This document shows, piece after piece, positions 9,684 through 18,768 of a stretch of 64,000 nt of DNA. The stretch's first letter is position 1; every line of letters starts with the position of its first letter. The position numbers and the translations under genes are program-made. Under the pieces are notes generated by a model, which worked only from the letters and a program-made list of their open reading frames with translations, did no database searches and was not told the DNA's origin. The stretch is from Gammaproteobacteria bacterium (GTDB lineage Bacteria; Pseudomonadota; Gammaproteobacteria; Pseudomonadales; Halieaceae), in the NCBI GenBank assembly GCA_024686215.1, contig JAIBDN010000001.1:1-64000 (forward strand). The letters are read 5' to 3'.

Positions 9684-10643
9684 ATGACGTATAACTACGA
9701 TCCCGAACTGGCAGCCATGCTGGATTTTTTGCCCGATACATCCCTGGACATCAGTGATCCAGTGGCGTCACGCGCCGGATTTTCCGAGATGATCGCGATG
9801 CTCAACGCCGACCTGGATGCCAGCGATGTTCAAGTGGAAAACCGCGAGATACCTGGCCCTGACGGCGCACCCCCGGTTGCAGTGCGTACCTATACCCCTG
9901 AAACGTTACAGCAGAATGTTCCAGGCCTGCTGCATATCCACGGTGGCGGCTTTGTCATCGGCGACCTGGAAACTGAACACGGCATCTGCCTCGCACTGTG
10001 TCGCAATCTCGGTATCGTGGTGGTTTCAGTGGATTACCGACTGGCACCGGAAACCCCCTACCCGGGCGGACTGGAAGACTGCTACTGCGCGCTGCAGTGG
10101 CTGGAGCAACACAGTGACACACTGCACATCGACAAGAGTCGTGTCGGCATTTTTGGCCAGAGCGCCGGTGGCGGCCTGTCGGCGGCGACCACGCTGTTGA
10201 GCCGTGACCGCCAGGGTCCGCAACTGTGCTTTCAGTTCCTGGGTATCCCGGAACTGGATGACCGACTGCAGACACCCAGCATGCAGCAGTTCGTGGACAC
10301 GCCCATGTGGAATCGTCCCAACGCTGAATTAAGCTGGGACTTTTACCTGGGAGAGCATTTCGCGCGCGGCGCGACCGATGTGCCCTACCACGCGGCACCC
10401 GCGCGTTGCGACGATCTCACCGGGTTACCACCGGCCTATATCAGCACCATGGAATTTGATCCCCTGCGCGATGAGGGTGTGCTGTACGCCCTGAAGTTGA
10501 TGCAAGCGGGGGTGGCCACAGAGCTGCACAGCTTTGCCGGCACATTCCACGGCTCCAGCCTTTTCGCCACTGCCCAGGTGAGTCAGCGCGAGGCAGCAGA
10601 AATGATGGTCGTGCTGCGGCGCGGCCTGAACATAGCTAACTGA
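9684..10643 (+). CDS. alpha/beta hydrolase, HSL-type esterase
   Basis: 319 residues from ATG 9684, preceded by GGAGA. The catalytic parts of the hormone-sensitive-lipase family are all present: oxyanion motif HGGGF (86-90), nucleophile Ser160 in GQSAG, acid Asp259 in EFDPLRDEG, and His289 in FHG. The nucleophile elbow is GQSAG rather than the commoner GDSAG. It should hydrolyse carboxylic esters or lactones in the cytoplasm. It is followed 29 bp later by an acyl-CoA synthetase in the same direction, so a plausible pair is ester or lactone opening followed by CoA activation of the acid. Confidence 0.9.
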   Translation: MTYNYDPELAAMLDFLPDTSLDISDPVASRAGFSEMIAMLNADLDASDVQVENREIPGPDGAPPVAVRTYTPETLQQNVPGLLHIHGGGFVIGDLETEHGICLALCRNLGIVVVSVDYRLAPETPYPGGLEDCYCALQWLEQHSDTLHIDKSRVGIFGQSAGGGLSAATTLLSRDRQGPQLCFQFLGIPELDDRLQTPSMQQFVDTPMWNRPNAELSWDFYLGEHFARGATDVPYHAAPARCDDLTGLPPAYISTMEFDPLRDEGVLYALKLMQAGVATELHSFAGTFHGSSLFATAQVSQREAAEMMVVLRRGLNIAN

Positions 10644-10672
10644 ATCTTGAACCCAAACACCACGGAGACAAT

Positions 10673-12253
10673 ATGAGCACTGATGCACTGCACCACCCAC
10701 CACTCATGCCCCATCTGTTGATCGAGGGCCTGAACCGCTATAACGACGAGCCCTGCCTGTTTTTAGGCGACAAGGTCGCCAGCTACCGCGACGTGCGCGA
10801 GAGCACTAGCCAGCTAGTGCAGGCACTGCAGTCAAAAGGGCTGGGCAGGGGCAGCCGGATTGCCGTGATCTCGGCCAACCGGCCTGAAGTATTGTCGAAT
10901 ATTGCCGCCATGCAGATCGCTGGCTGTATCGGCACCCCGCTACATCCGCTGGGCTCACTCGACGATCACGCCTACGTACTGCAGGCCGCGGAAATCGATA
11001 CCCTGATTTTCGACGCCTCTGTCTTCGAAGAGCTCGCTGCTGCTTTGCAGCAAAAAGTACCCGGGCTAAAGAACCTGCTGGCGTTTGGACCCACAAAAAT
11101 AGGTGAAGACTACCTGGCGCTGGCGGAGACTTTTACGCCACAACCGCTGGTTGCTCCTGACATACACCCGGAAGACATAGCCTCCATCACCTTTACCGGC
11201 GGCACTACCGGAAAACCCAAGGGGGTCATGAGCCCCTACCGGGTCACTGCTTACATGACCCAGATCCAAATGGCGGAGTGGGAATTTCCGGAAGACCTGC
11301 GCATGCTGATTGCCACGCCGCTATCGCATGCGGCAGCCGCATTCTTTATCCCGGTACTGCAAAAAGGTGGCGCCTTTTATGTGATGCAGGGTTTCAGCCC
11401 CGATGGTTTTTTCGACATGGTGGAACAGCATAAAATTACCTGCACCATGCTGGTTCCGGTGATGCTGTATTTCCTGCTGGATTCGCCACGCTCAGCCACA
11501 GCGGATATGTCCAGCATGTCCACCATCTTCTATGGCGCCTCTGCCATGAGCCCGGCGCGACTCATTGAAGGTATAGAGAAGTGGGGCAAGGTCTTCTACC
11601 AGTTCTTCGGCCAATCCGAGGCCCCCATGGTGCTGGCTAATATGAAGAAAGGCGAGCATGACCTGGCCAAACCGCAGCGCCTGGCATCCTGTGGCCGCCC
11701 CACACCCTGGGTACATATGGCACTGCTGGATGGTGAAGGCAATGCAGTAGCCAGGGGTGAAGCCGGTGAAATCTGCATTCGCGGACCGCTGATAATGCAG
11801 GGCTACAAGGACATGCCCGAGCAAACAGCAGAAGCCTTCGCCGGAGGCTGGCTGCACACGGGCGATGTGGGCAAGCTGGACGAGGACGGTTTCCTGTACA
11901 TCGTGGATCGCACCAAAGACATGATCGTCACCGGCGGTTTCAACGTCTTCCCCAGAGAAGTCGAAGATGTCATAAGCACCCACGACGCCGTGGGCCAGGT
12001 AGTGGTCATCGGTGTACCCGATGAACAGTGGGGTGAGGCGGTCAAGGCCGTAGTGGTGCTCAAGCCCGGCGTTGCGGCAAGCGATGAACTGGTAAGTGCC
12101 ATGCAGGACTTGGTGAAACAGGCCAAGGGTTCGGTGCAGTCACCAAAGACCATTGATTTTGTCGATGCTATTCCCTTGACGCCTGTGGGTAAGCCCGACA
12201 AGAAAGCAGTGCGAGCACCGTATTGGGAAGGCTCAGAGCGCGGTGTGGGGTAG
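10673..12253 (+). CDS. AMP-dependent acyl-CoA synthetase
   Basis: 526 residues, normal for class I adenylate-forming ligases. The ATP-binding P-loop is TFTGGTTGKPKG (173-184); the adenylation motifs YGASAMSP, GQSEAP and WLHTGDVGKLDEDGFLYIVDR follow, and the C-terminal catalytic lysine lies in LTPVGKPDKK. It activates a carboxylic acid to its CoA thioester through an acyl-adenylate. CACGGAG precedes ATG 10673. Its neighbours (esterase upstream, MBL hydrolase and BVMO downstream) suggest a catabolic substrate; chain type is not predictable. A palindromic element (12281-12394) lies directly behind the gene. Confidence 0.92.
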   Translation: MSTDALHHPPLMPHLLIEGLNRYNDEPCLFLGDKVASYRDVRESTSQLVQALQSKGLGRGSRIAVISANRPEVLSNIAAMQIAGCIGTPLHPLGSLDDHAYVLQAAEIDTLIFDASVFEELAAALQQKVPGLKNLLAFGPTKIGEDYLALAETFTPQPLVAPDIHPEDIASITFTGGTTGKPKGVMSPYRVTAYMTQIQMAEWEFPEDLRMLIATPLSHAAAAFFIPVLQKGGAFYVMQGFSPDGFFDMVEQHKITCTMLVPVMLYFLLDSPRSATADMSSMSTIFYGASAMSPARLIEGIEKWGKVFYQFFGQSEAPMVLANMKKGEHDLAKPQRLASCGRPTPWVHMALLDGEGNAVARGEAGEICIRGPLIMQGYKDMPEQTAEAFAGGWLHTGDVGKLDEDGFLYIVDRTKDMIVTGGFNVFPREVEDVISTHDAVGQVVVIGVPDEQWGEAVKAVVVLKPGVAASDELVSAMQDLVKQAKGSVQSPKTIDFVDAIPLTPVGKPDKKAVRAPYWEGSERGVG

Positions 12254-12280
12254 AACGCCGTCTGGAAAAAATGCGATAGA

Positions 12281-12394
12281 GGCTCACGCACCGGCTGGTG
12301 AATCACCGGACCGTGCGAGGCATGGATGCCGAGCCCGAGCCCCCATGGATGGGTTCACGGCGTGTCCGGAGAGTCATCAACCGGTGCATGAGCC
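12281..12394 (+). repeat. palindromic TwoAYGGAY-like element, copy 1
   Basis: A 114-bp element. Outer arms 12281-12311 and 12364-12394 are 31 bases each and pair with five mismatches. Inside are an inner stem (CCGTG 12311-12315 with CACGG 12356-12360) and two small hairpins: GGC-ATGGAT-GCC at 12319-12330 and CCC-ATGGAT-GGG at 12342-12353. The AYGGAY loops match the description of the orphan TwoAYGGAY RNA motif, and CANGGAYG is also the CsrA/RsmA consensus. It lies between an acyl-CoA synthetase and an MBL gene that both read rightward, so it would be in their transcript. The outer palindrome has no following T-run, so it is not a standard terminator. Confidence 0.8.
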
Positions 12395-12487
12395 AACGGA
12401 CTGCGATAAAATGCCTTTGCGGGTTAGTTTTGACAGCCGGGTCGAGAAGCAGGAACATGGCCACCCCGCCCACAGGATGCCTTGTCC

Positions 12488-13603
12488 ATGCTTGAACACG
12501 ATCCCGAACTGTTTCGCGGCCTCACCTACCCCTGGGGTCGCACAGTAACGCCATCCCCCACCGAGCCCCAACAGGTGGCAGAGGGCATTTACTGGGCGCG
12601 CTTTCCCATGCCCATGTCATTGGACCACATCAACATCTGGTTGCTGGAGGATGAACAGGGCTGGACCGTGGTGGACACCTGCCTGGGGATCTCCAGCGCC
12701 AAGGAAGTCTGGGAGCAATTGTTCAGCGGCTTTATGGCGGGCAAGCCAGTCCTTCGGGTCATCTGTACCCACCTGCACCCTGACCATGTGGGGCTGGCCG
12801 GTTGGCTGACAGAGAGATTCGGCTGTGAACTATGGATGTCGCGCGAGGAATTCCTGATGTGCAGGAATATGGCCGGCGATACCGGCCGATCGGCGCCGGA
12901 CGTGGCGCTGCGCTTCTATCGCGCGGCGGGCTATAACGAAGAGCAACTGGAACGCTATAAAAAGAAGTTCGGGAACTTCGGCCGGGCTATCTCACCTCTG
13001 CCGGACAGTTTCCGGCGCATGGTAGATCGGGAGACCATCACCATTGGCGGCCGCTACTGGCAGGTGATTGTTGGCAGCGGCCACTCACCGGAGCACGTAT
13101 GCCTATACTGTCCTGGCTTGAAATTGCTCATTTCAGGCGACCAGGTACTACCCAAGATCACTCCCAACGTCAGCGTATTTCCCACCGAGCCCAAAGGTGA
13201 CACGCTCAAGGAGTGGCTGCGCTCCAGCGCCAGAATTCGCGAGATGCTACCCGATGACGTACTGGTATTGCCCGCGCATGAATCGCCCTTCTATGGACTA
13301 CATGTGCGGCTGAGCCAATTGATAGAGTCGCATAACAGCGACCTGAACGACCTGTTTACACACCTGGAAAAACCGCAGCGCGCAGTGGATTGCTTTCCCG
13401 CGCTATTTTATCGGGAGATAAACGACGGCAACCTGGGGTTAGCTACCGGGGAGACCCTGGCCCACCTGAACTGCCTTTTGGGCCGCCGGCGCATCACCCG
13501 TAGTCGGGACGAACAGGGGGTGGACTGGTATCAGCAGATACCCGAGTCCGCGGATATCGATGCCACCAAATACGGGGCTGAGAAAGCCCCGCTGGCTACC
13601 TAG
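12488..13603 (+). CDS. MBL-fold metallo-hydrolase
   Basis: 371 residues from ATG 12488; TTG 12482 would give two more, but an AGGA at 12474-12477 is better spaced for 12488. The metal-binding motif THLHPDH is at 94-100, and later ligands are in GSGHSPEH and ISGDQ. A helical C-terminal domain follows, as in LACTB2-like hydrolases. It probably cleaves a thioester or ester; the setting suggests an acyl-CoA or lactone. The stop is convergent with the BVMO stop: both stop codons lie in the four bases CTAG at 13600-13603. Confidence 0.85.
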   Translation: MLEHDPELFRGLTYPWGRTVTPSPTEPQQVAEGIYWARFPMPMSLDHINIWLLEDEQGWTVVDTCLGISSAKEVWEQLFSGFMAGKPVLRVICTHLHPDHVGLAGWLTERFGCELWMSREEFLMCRNMAGDTGRSAPDVALRFYRAAGYNEEQLERYKKKFGNFGRAISPLPDSFRRMVDRETITIGGRYWQVIVGSGHSPEHVCLYCPGLKLLISGDQVLPKITPNVSVFPTEPKGDTLKEWLRSSARIREMLPDDVLVLPAHESPFYGLHVRLSQLIESHNSDLNDLFTHLEKPQRAVDCFPALFYREINDGNLGLATGETLAHLNCLLGRRRITRSRDEQGVDWYQQIPESADIDATKYGAEKAPLAT

Positions 13604-15105
13604 GCCGCCTTCTCTGCCGGTGTAATAGGGATGATTTCCGCCGGGCTGGTGCGCAGGAAATCGTCCAGGTCCGGCTCTTCCAGTTCCTTTACCCACTGCT
13701 CCCAGGAATAGGGCCACATGGCGGGATCACCATCGGGGTCCAGGTACCAGCTCTGGCAACCGCCTACCCAAACGGTTTTTCCCATACCCGCCTTTAAGTA
13801 GCTATTGAAACGCACCTTGGCGTCCTCGGTGGCCTCGACAGTCTGCACACGCTCATTGCGCCAGTGGTCGATCAGCTTCAGTACATACTGTGACTGCACC
13901 TCACTCATGGCGATGACAGAGTAGTTGCCGATAGGCGTATTGGGCCCCAGCATAAGGAAAAAATTGGGGAAGCCTGGAATACAGACCGAGCGGTAAGCCT
14001 GCACTTTTTCCGCCCACGCATCATCTATGGCCAGACCATCGCGGCCTGTGAGGTTCATGGGGCGCATGAAATTAAACGGGTTAAAGCCGGTCGCCAGGAT
14101 CAGCACATCCAGCTGGTGCTCAGTGCCGTCTTTGGTAACCACCCCTCCCTCAGTAATGCGTTCAATGGCGTTGGTTTCCAGGTGTACATTTTCACTCTGC
14201 ATCGCCTCGTAAAAGGTCGAGCTGAAAATGAGCCGCTTGCAGCCCACCTTATAATCCGGCGTTAGCTTGGCCCGCAACTCGGGATCCCGCACGCTTTTGC
14301 GCAGGTTGCGCCTGGTGGTCCAGTTGACGAATGCGTGGGCCAGTTTGTTGCCGGTCACCGCAGCAGTGAAAATGTTGCGAAAGGCAAAGGCATAGCGCTC
14401 TGACAGCCGCGTCATCAGTCGCTGATTGCCGCGCAGTTTTGCCTTGTCCGCTTCTGAATAGACTTTATCGGGTACGCTGCAAACCCATTGTGGCGTGCGC
14501 TGGAAGACAGTAAGGTGCCCGGCGGTCTTGGAAATCTCGGAGATTACCTGAGTGGCGGTTGAACCGGTGCCGATAATACCCACACGCTTTCCCTTCAGGC
14601 TTACATCGTGATTCCAGCGGGCGGTGTGGAACATATCGCCGCGATAAGAGTCCATCCCCTTGATATCCGGGTAAGCTGGGTGATGCAATATACCCGTAGC
14701 AGAGACCACGAAATCTACTACCATTGAATTACCCTTGCTGGTGCTCAGGTACCACTTACCATCCCGGTAGTGGCATTCTTCCAGTGATTCATTGAAGCGC
14801 ACCTGATCGGTCACACCATGCTCGCAGGACACCTGTTCCATGTAAGCCTGTATCTCACTACCGTGGGCAAAACGGTGCTTCCACTCCGGGTTGCCCTGGA
14901 AAGAGTAGGTGTACATATGGGCTGGGACATCACACGCCACACCGGGGTAGGTATTTTCACGCCAGGTACCGCCTACCTTATCGGCCTTTTCCAGGATGGT
15001 GATATCGGTAATTCCCGCCTCACGCAGTTTGATGGCCATCAGGATACCGGTCATGCCAGCACCGATAACGGCGACCGACGGATTCTTTACACTGTTGTTT
15101 TGCAT
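13600..15105 (-). CDS. flavin-containing Baeyer-Villiger-type monooxygenase
   Basis: 501 residues from ATG 15105 (GGAGG upstream). The FAD Rossmann motif VIGAGMTG is at 13-20, GGTWRENTYPGVACD at 45-59, the BVMO fingerprint RGDMFHTARWNHD near 155-167, and the NADPH Rossmann motif GIIGTGSTA at 176-184. These enzymes insert oxygen next to a ketone, giving an ester or lactone, using NADPH and O2. Two HSL-type esterases within 6 kb and zwf-pgl just beyond could hydrolyse the product and supply NADPH. It is divergent from an AraC-family gene that is its likely regulator. Substrate unknown. Confidence 0.9.
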   Translation of the reverse strand: MQNNSVKNPSVAVIGAGMTGILMAIKLREAGITDITILEKADKVGGTWRENTYPGVACDVPAHMYTYSFQGNPEWKHRFAHGSEIQAYMEQVSCEHGVTDQVRFNESLEECHYRDGKWYLSTSKGNSMVVDFVVSATGILHHPAYPDIKGMDSYRGDMFHTARWNHDVSLKGKRVGIIGTGSTATQVISEISKTAGHLTVFQRTPQWVCSVPDKVYSEADKAKLRGNQRLMTRLSERYAFAFRNIFTAAVTGNKLAHAFVNWTTRRNLRKSVRDPELRAKLTPDYKVGCKRLIFSSTFYEAMQSENVHLETNAIERITEGGVVTKDGTEHQLDVLILATGFNPFNFMRPMNLTGRDGLAIDDAWAEKVQAYRSVCIPGFPNFFLMLGPNTPIGNYSVIAMSEVQSQYVLKLIDHWRNERVQTVEATEDAKVRFNSYLKAGMGKTVWVGGCQSWYLDPDGDPAMWPYSWEQWVKELEEPDLDDFLRTSPAEIIPITPAEKAA

Positions 15106-15139
15106 TACTAGTACCTCCACTCAAGGCATCTTTGATGGG

Positions 15140-15220
15140 GGTTACTCTACGGTAATCGCACGCGCAGGCGAATATGGGTACGGGACATAAACTTATGAAT
15201 TTCGGACACTCTCGGTTACT
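15140..15220. promoter_or_regulatory. direct repeats GGTTACT between the BVMO and AraC genes
   Basis: GGTTACT occurs at 15140-15146 and again at 15214-15220 in the same orientation, 74 bases apart (about seven helical turns). The first copy also belongs to an imperfect inverted repeat TTAC-N6-GTAA. AraC-family proteins usually bind direct repeats, so these are candidate sites for the product of the gene at 15229. The evidence is only pattern and position. Confidence 0.3.
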
Positions 15221-15228
15221 ATCTATGC

Positions 15229-16251
15229 ATGCCCTACAACCTGCGCATGACGCATCATATCCGCACCCTGCCGCCGGCAGTCAGGGCCATGCAGAACATG
15301 GGCTTTAGCGCTGCACAGTGCCTGGAGGGCACGGGTATCTCCGAGCAGGCGCTTTTGGCCCCTGACGCATTGGGCACATTCCGCCTGGAGCAGGAGTTTC
15401 GTTTCCATCGGAACTTGCTGCAACTCAGTGGCGACCCACTGCTGGGGCTGACACTGGGCAAAGCCTATAACCTGCAATCCTACGGCCTATTTGGCTACGC
15501 TTTCATGAGTGCGCCGACATTGCGCCAGGCGCTGATGGTAGTGCGCGATTACGGCCCCTTGTCCTTAACCCTGTTTAACCTGGATTTTTCGGTGACAGGC
15601 AGCAGCGTGGTTTTACGGTTTTCACCCCAGGTGGATATTCCTGAGGACCTGCAGCGCTACTATGTCGACCGGGATCTCGCGGCTGCGATCTATGGTGGCG
15701 AGGCCGCCATGCCAGCACCTCTGGCGCCAAGCGAAGTGACACTTATGCATAACCATACGCGCGAGCGCAAAGCCTACGAGTCATTCTTTAATTGCCCGGT
15801 GATATTCAACGCAGCCTACTCCCAGTTGCAGACACACGCATTGGCACTGGATACACCTATGCCAATGCGCGATGTGGAATCCTCCGGGGTATTGCAGCAA
15901 CAATGCCAATTGCTATTGGCACGCATGAGCGACAGCAGTGGCTTTGTGGAAAGGGTCAGGCAGATCATCGTCGAGCGCCCGGGCTATTTCCCCGATATCG
16001 ATTACATCGCAGAAAAACTGCATATGACCAGCCGTACCCTACGGCGAAAACTGACCGCCGAAAACAGTAGTTACCAGAAAATTCTGGCAGAGGTGCGTTA
16101 CCAGCTGGCACGCGAATACCTCAGTACCAGTAATCTTCCTTTGGAGGAAATATCGTCCCTATTGGGCTACAGTGCACCTGGCAACTTCACCAATGCTTTC
16201 AAACGCTGGCACGGCAATTCACCACGTCAGTTTCGCCAGGAGAATCCTTGA
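15229..16251 (+). CDS. AraC-family transcriptional regulator
   Basis: 340 residues. The N-terminal half (about 20-205) matches the arabinose-binding-like sensor domain of the OruR/ArgR-type AraC subgroup. The C-terminus carries two helix-turn-helix motifs (about 250-335), including the conserved LLGYSAPGNFTNAFKRWHGNSPRQFR-type recognition region. ATG 15229 and ATG 15247 are both possible; neither has a good ribosome site. It is divergent from the BVMO gene and only one base separates its stop from the next esterase gene, so it is a likely activator of both for a ketone or hydrocarbon-derived inducer. Confidence 0.88.
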   Translation: MPYNLRMTHHIRTLPPAVRAMQNMGFSAAQCLEGTGISEQALLAPDALGTFRLEQEFRFHRNLLQLSGDPLLGLTLGKAYNLQSYGLFGYAFMSAPTLRQALMVVRDYGPLSLTLFNLDFSVTGSSVVLRFSPQVDIPEDLQRYYVDRDLAAAIYGGEAAMPAPLAPSEVTLMHNHTRERKAYESFFNCPVIFNAAYSQLQTHALALDTPMPMRDVESSGVLQQQCQLLLARMSDSSGFVERVRQIIVERPGYFPDIDYIAEKLHMTSRTLRRKLTAENSSYQKILAEVRYQLAREYLSTSNLPLEEISSLLGYSAPGNFTNAFKRWHGNSPRQFRQENP

Positions 16252-16252
16252 T

Positions 16253-17131
16253 ATGTGGCAGGCCATTAAAGTATGGGGCTTTCGCAAGTACTACCGGTTT
16301 ACCAGCAAAAGAGGCTGGAAGGGTCACCTCGACACCCCAGACTGGGCGGCTTTGGAGATTCCAGGCGCAGCGGGGCCGCTGGGGGCGCGAATGTACGCCG
16401 GCAACAGCCAGCCCGACAAGCCATTAATCGTCTATTTTCACGGTGGCGGCTGGGTCATCGGCGACCTGGATACGCACACCCATTTTTGCCAATACCTGAA
16501 TAAAAAAAGTGGCTGCAGCGTCATCTCCGTAGATTACCGGCTGGCACCAGAGCACCCGTTTCCCGCCGCGCCGGATGACTGCATGGCCGCCACGCGCTGG
16601 ATCGCTGCACACATCGGTGACTTCGGTCCGTCCAATCACCGCATCGTACTGGCTGGAGACAGCGCCGGGGCCAACCTGGCCACTATCACCTGCCTGCAAG
16701 CCGAAACAGAGCTGCGTGATCAAATCGCCGCAGAGATCCTGCTCTACCCCGCCACCGATCACTACACTACCGAATACCCCTCGTACATTGAGAAAGCCAC
16801 CGGGCAGGCCTTGACCACAAAAGTGATGATCTTTTTCTGGGATACGTATTTGGGCGCAACCACCGCGAGTAGCCCGCAAGCAGCGCGCGCCTTCCCCATA
16901 CGCTCCGACAAAATTGCCAGCTTGCCCCCCACCTTTCTGGTCACCGCCGAGAGTGATCCACTGCGCGATGAGGGACGTGCCTACGGCGATAAGCTGGTAC
17001 AGGCGGGCGTAGCACTGCAATGCCATCACTATGACACGGCCGCCCATGGTTTCGCCTGTTCCGAGGGTCCTAATAAAAACTTCGTCGATATGCTGGATGA
17101 GCTACTCGTATGGTTGGGCCGGCTGGACTGA
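16253..17131 (+). CDS. alpha/beta hydrolase, HSL-type esterase
   Basis: 292 residues from ATG 16253, preceded by CAGGAG. A longer frame from 16172 overlaps the AraC gene and is less likely. Catalytic elements: HGGGW (63-67), Ser137 in GDSAG (135-139), Asp in ESDPLRDEG and His in AAHGF near the C-terminus. It hydrolyses small esters or lactones. Its position behind the AraC gene and opposite the BVMO suggests it opens the BVMO ester product. It is a second paralogue beside the one at 9684. Confidence 0.9.
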   Translation: MWQAIKVWGFRKYYRFTSKRGWKGHLDTPDWAALEIPGAAGPLGARMYAGNSQPDKPLIVYFHGGGWVIGDLDTHTHFCQYLNKKSGCSVISVDYRLAPEHPFPAAPDDCMAATRWIAAHIGDFGPSNHRIVLAGDSAGANLATITCLQAETELRDQIAAEILLYPATDHYTTEYPSYIEKATGQALTTKVMIFFWDTYLGATTASSPQAARAFPIRSDKIASLPPTFLVTAESDPLRDEGRAYGDKLVQAGVALQCHHYDTAAHGFACSEGPNKNFVDMLDELLVWLGRLD

Positions 17132-17178
17132 GAGTGCAGTATCGCGCCTATAGATTGCAGCAAATTTGCGCGCACTCT
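17131..17178 (+). terminator. possible terminator after the esterase gene
   Basis: AGAGTGC (17131-17137, starting in the stop codon) can pair with GCACTCT (17172-17178), with a GCGC/GCGC pairing inside. A T-rich stretch (TATTATTTTC) follows. The loop is long, so this is a weak candidate. The rest of the 182-bp gap to zwf holds a TATACT at 17284 that may be a zwf minus-10 box; no HexR-like site was seen. Confidence 0.3.
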
Positions 17179-17313
17179 GCTATTATTTTCATTAATCCAG
17201 CAGCTCAACAGAACGCTGCGGACCCAATCACCGCTAAATGCCCATCCTTGCGACCGCAACGGGCGAGACAGACAACACTTTTTTATACTCAATACTATTG
17301 AGGTTTTACGTGT

Positions 17314-18768
17314 ATGAGTCACATGGTTGATTTGGTTATTTTTGGCGGCACCGGCGATCTGTCCACGCGCAAATTACTGCCTGCCCTGTTCCAGCTACAA
17401 CGTCACCAACTGACGGATCGTCTGCATCGCATTATTGCCACCGGCCGCAGCGCGATGGATACCGATACCTTCCGAAGCCTGGCACACGAAAACCTGCACA
17501 AGTTCCTGCCGGAGGGCACCTGGGACGAAAATGTGTGGGACACCTTCCGGGAACGACTGTTCTATTGCAAGGTGGACTCCGGGATCCCCGCCGATTACCA
17601 GTCACTTTCCAAACTGCTGGATGCCGGCGAAGCACCGGCACGCCTGTATTATCTGGCAACACTACCCTCTATTTATGGCGGCATCTGCGAGCAGTTACAC
17701 GATGCCGGGTTGGCCAATGAACACAGCCGGGTCGTTCTGGAGAAGCCCCTGGGACACGATCTCGAATCCTGCCGCAACATAAACGAGCAGGTAGCCCGGG
17801 TATTCGAGGAAGAGGCCACCTTTCGCATCGATCACTACCTGGGCAAAGAGACCGTGCAGAACCTGATCGCGGTGCGCTTTGGTAACCCGCTGTTCAGCCC
17901 CCAGTGGCGCAATACTTTTATCGATAACGTACAGATCACCGTCGCCGAGGACATTGGTGTTGAGGGTCGCGGCGGCTACTACGCCAAAACCGGTGCCTTG
18001 CGGGATATGGTACAAAACCACGTACTGCAGGTACTGTCCATCGTCGCCATGGAACCGCCAGCCAGCCTGCGCCCCACCGATATCCGTGATGAAAAGATGA
18101 AGGTACTGCGGGCACTGGTGCCAATGACGCCGGCAAATGTCAAAGATAATACAGTACGCGGGCGCTATGCCGCCGGTGCCGTAAATGGGCAGGCGGTCAC
18201 CGGGTTTCTGGAAGAAGCCGAGTACAAGGACGCCGATACCACGGAAACTTTCGTCGCTTTGAGAGCCACAATCAACAACTGGCGCTGGGCAGGTGTCCCC
18301 TTCTATCTGCGCACCGGTAAGCGACTGAGCAGGCGTTATTCCGAGATCGTCATCGAGTACAAGCAGCTGCCTTTTTCCCTGTTTGCCAATGACCCCAATG
18401 AGCTAACCAATAAACTGGTCATTCGACTGCAACCAGAGGAAAGCATCAGCCTGCACACGCTCAACAAGAAACCGGGGCTGACCCGGGGACTGCGCCTGCA
18501 ACCCGTGGAATTAAATCTCACCGACGAATCGCAGAACAAAGGCGATCGTTATGACGCCTATGAGCGCCTGCTGCTCGATGCAATCAATGGCGACCAGACC
18601 CTGTTCATGCGCAGGGATGAAGTTGAAACAGCCTGGCGCTGGACCGACTCCATTATCGAATCGTGGGAAGAAAATGGCACCCCGATAAAGAACTATAACT
18701 CTGGCACCATGGGCCCCAACGCGGCTACCGCATTGATGGCTGTTGACGGGCGCAACTGGTATGAGTGA
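17314..18768 (+). CDS. zwf: glucose-6-phosphate 1-dehydrogenase
   Basis: 484 residues. The NADP-binding motif FGGTGDLSTRK is at 10-20 and the active-site signature RIDHYLGKE near 171-179. It oxidises glucose-6-phosphate to 6-phosphogluconolactone with formation of NADPH, at the entry to the oxidative pentose phosphate and Entner-Doudoroff routes. The last codons overlap the start of pgl, the next enzyme of the pathway, by eight bases. NADPH from this step would serve the oxygenases nearby. Length and motifs are normal. Confidence 0.97.
   Translation: MSHMVDLVIFGGTGDLSTRKLLPALFQLQRHQLTDRLHRIIATGRSAMDTDTFRSLAHENLHKFLPEGTWDENVWDTFRERLFYCKVDSGIPADYQSLSKLLDAGEAPARLYYLATLPSIYGGICEQLHDAGLANEHSRVVLEKPLGHDLESCRNINEQVARVFEEEATFRIDHYLGKETVQNLIAVRFGNPLFSPQWRNTFIDNVQITVAEDIGVEGRGGYYAKTGALRDMVQNHVLQVLSIVAMEPPASLRPTDIRDEKMKVLRALVPMTPANVKDNTVRGRYAAGAVNGQAVTGFLEEAEYKDADTTETFVALRATINNWRWAGVPFYLRTGKRLSRRYSEIVIEYKQLPFSLFANDPNELTNKLVIRLQPEESISLHTLNKKPGLTRGLRLQPVELNLTDESQNKGDRYDAYERLLLDAINGDQTLFMRRDEVETAWRWTDSIIESWEENGTPIKNYNSGTMGPNAATALMAVDGRNWYE

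Noticed and set aside
12281-12394. Reading the palindromic element as a plain rho-independent terminator
   Set aside because: The arms are far longer than usual, the loop holds an ordered two-hairpin core, and no T-run follows on either side.
13600-13603. Shared CTAG stop codons of convergent genes here and at 35938-35941
   Set aside because: CTAG naturally contains stops on both strands, so such minimal convergent overlaps are expected in a compact genome.
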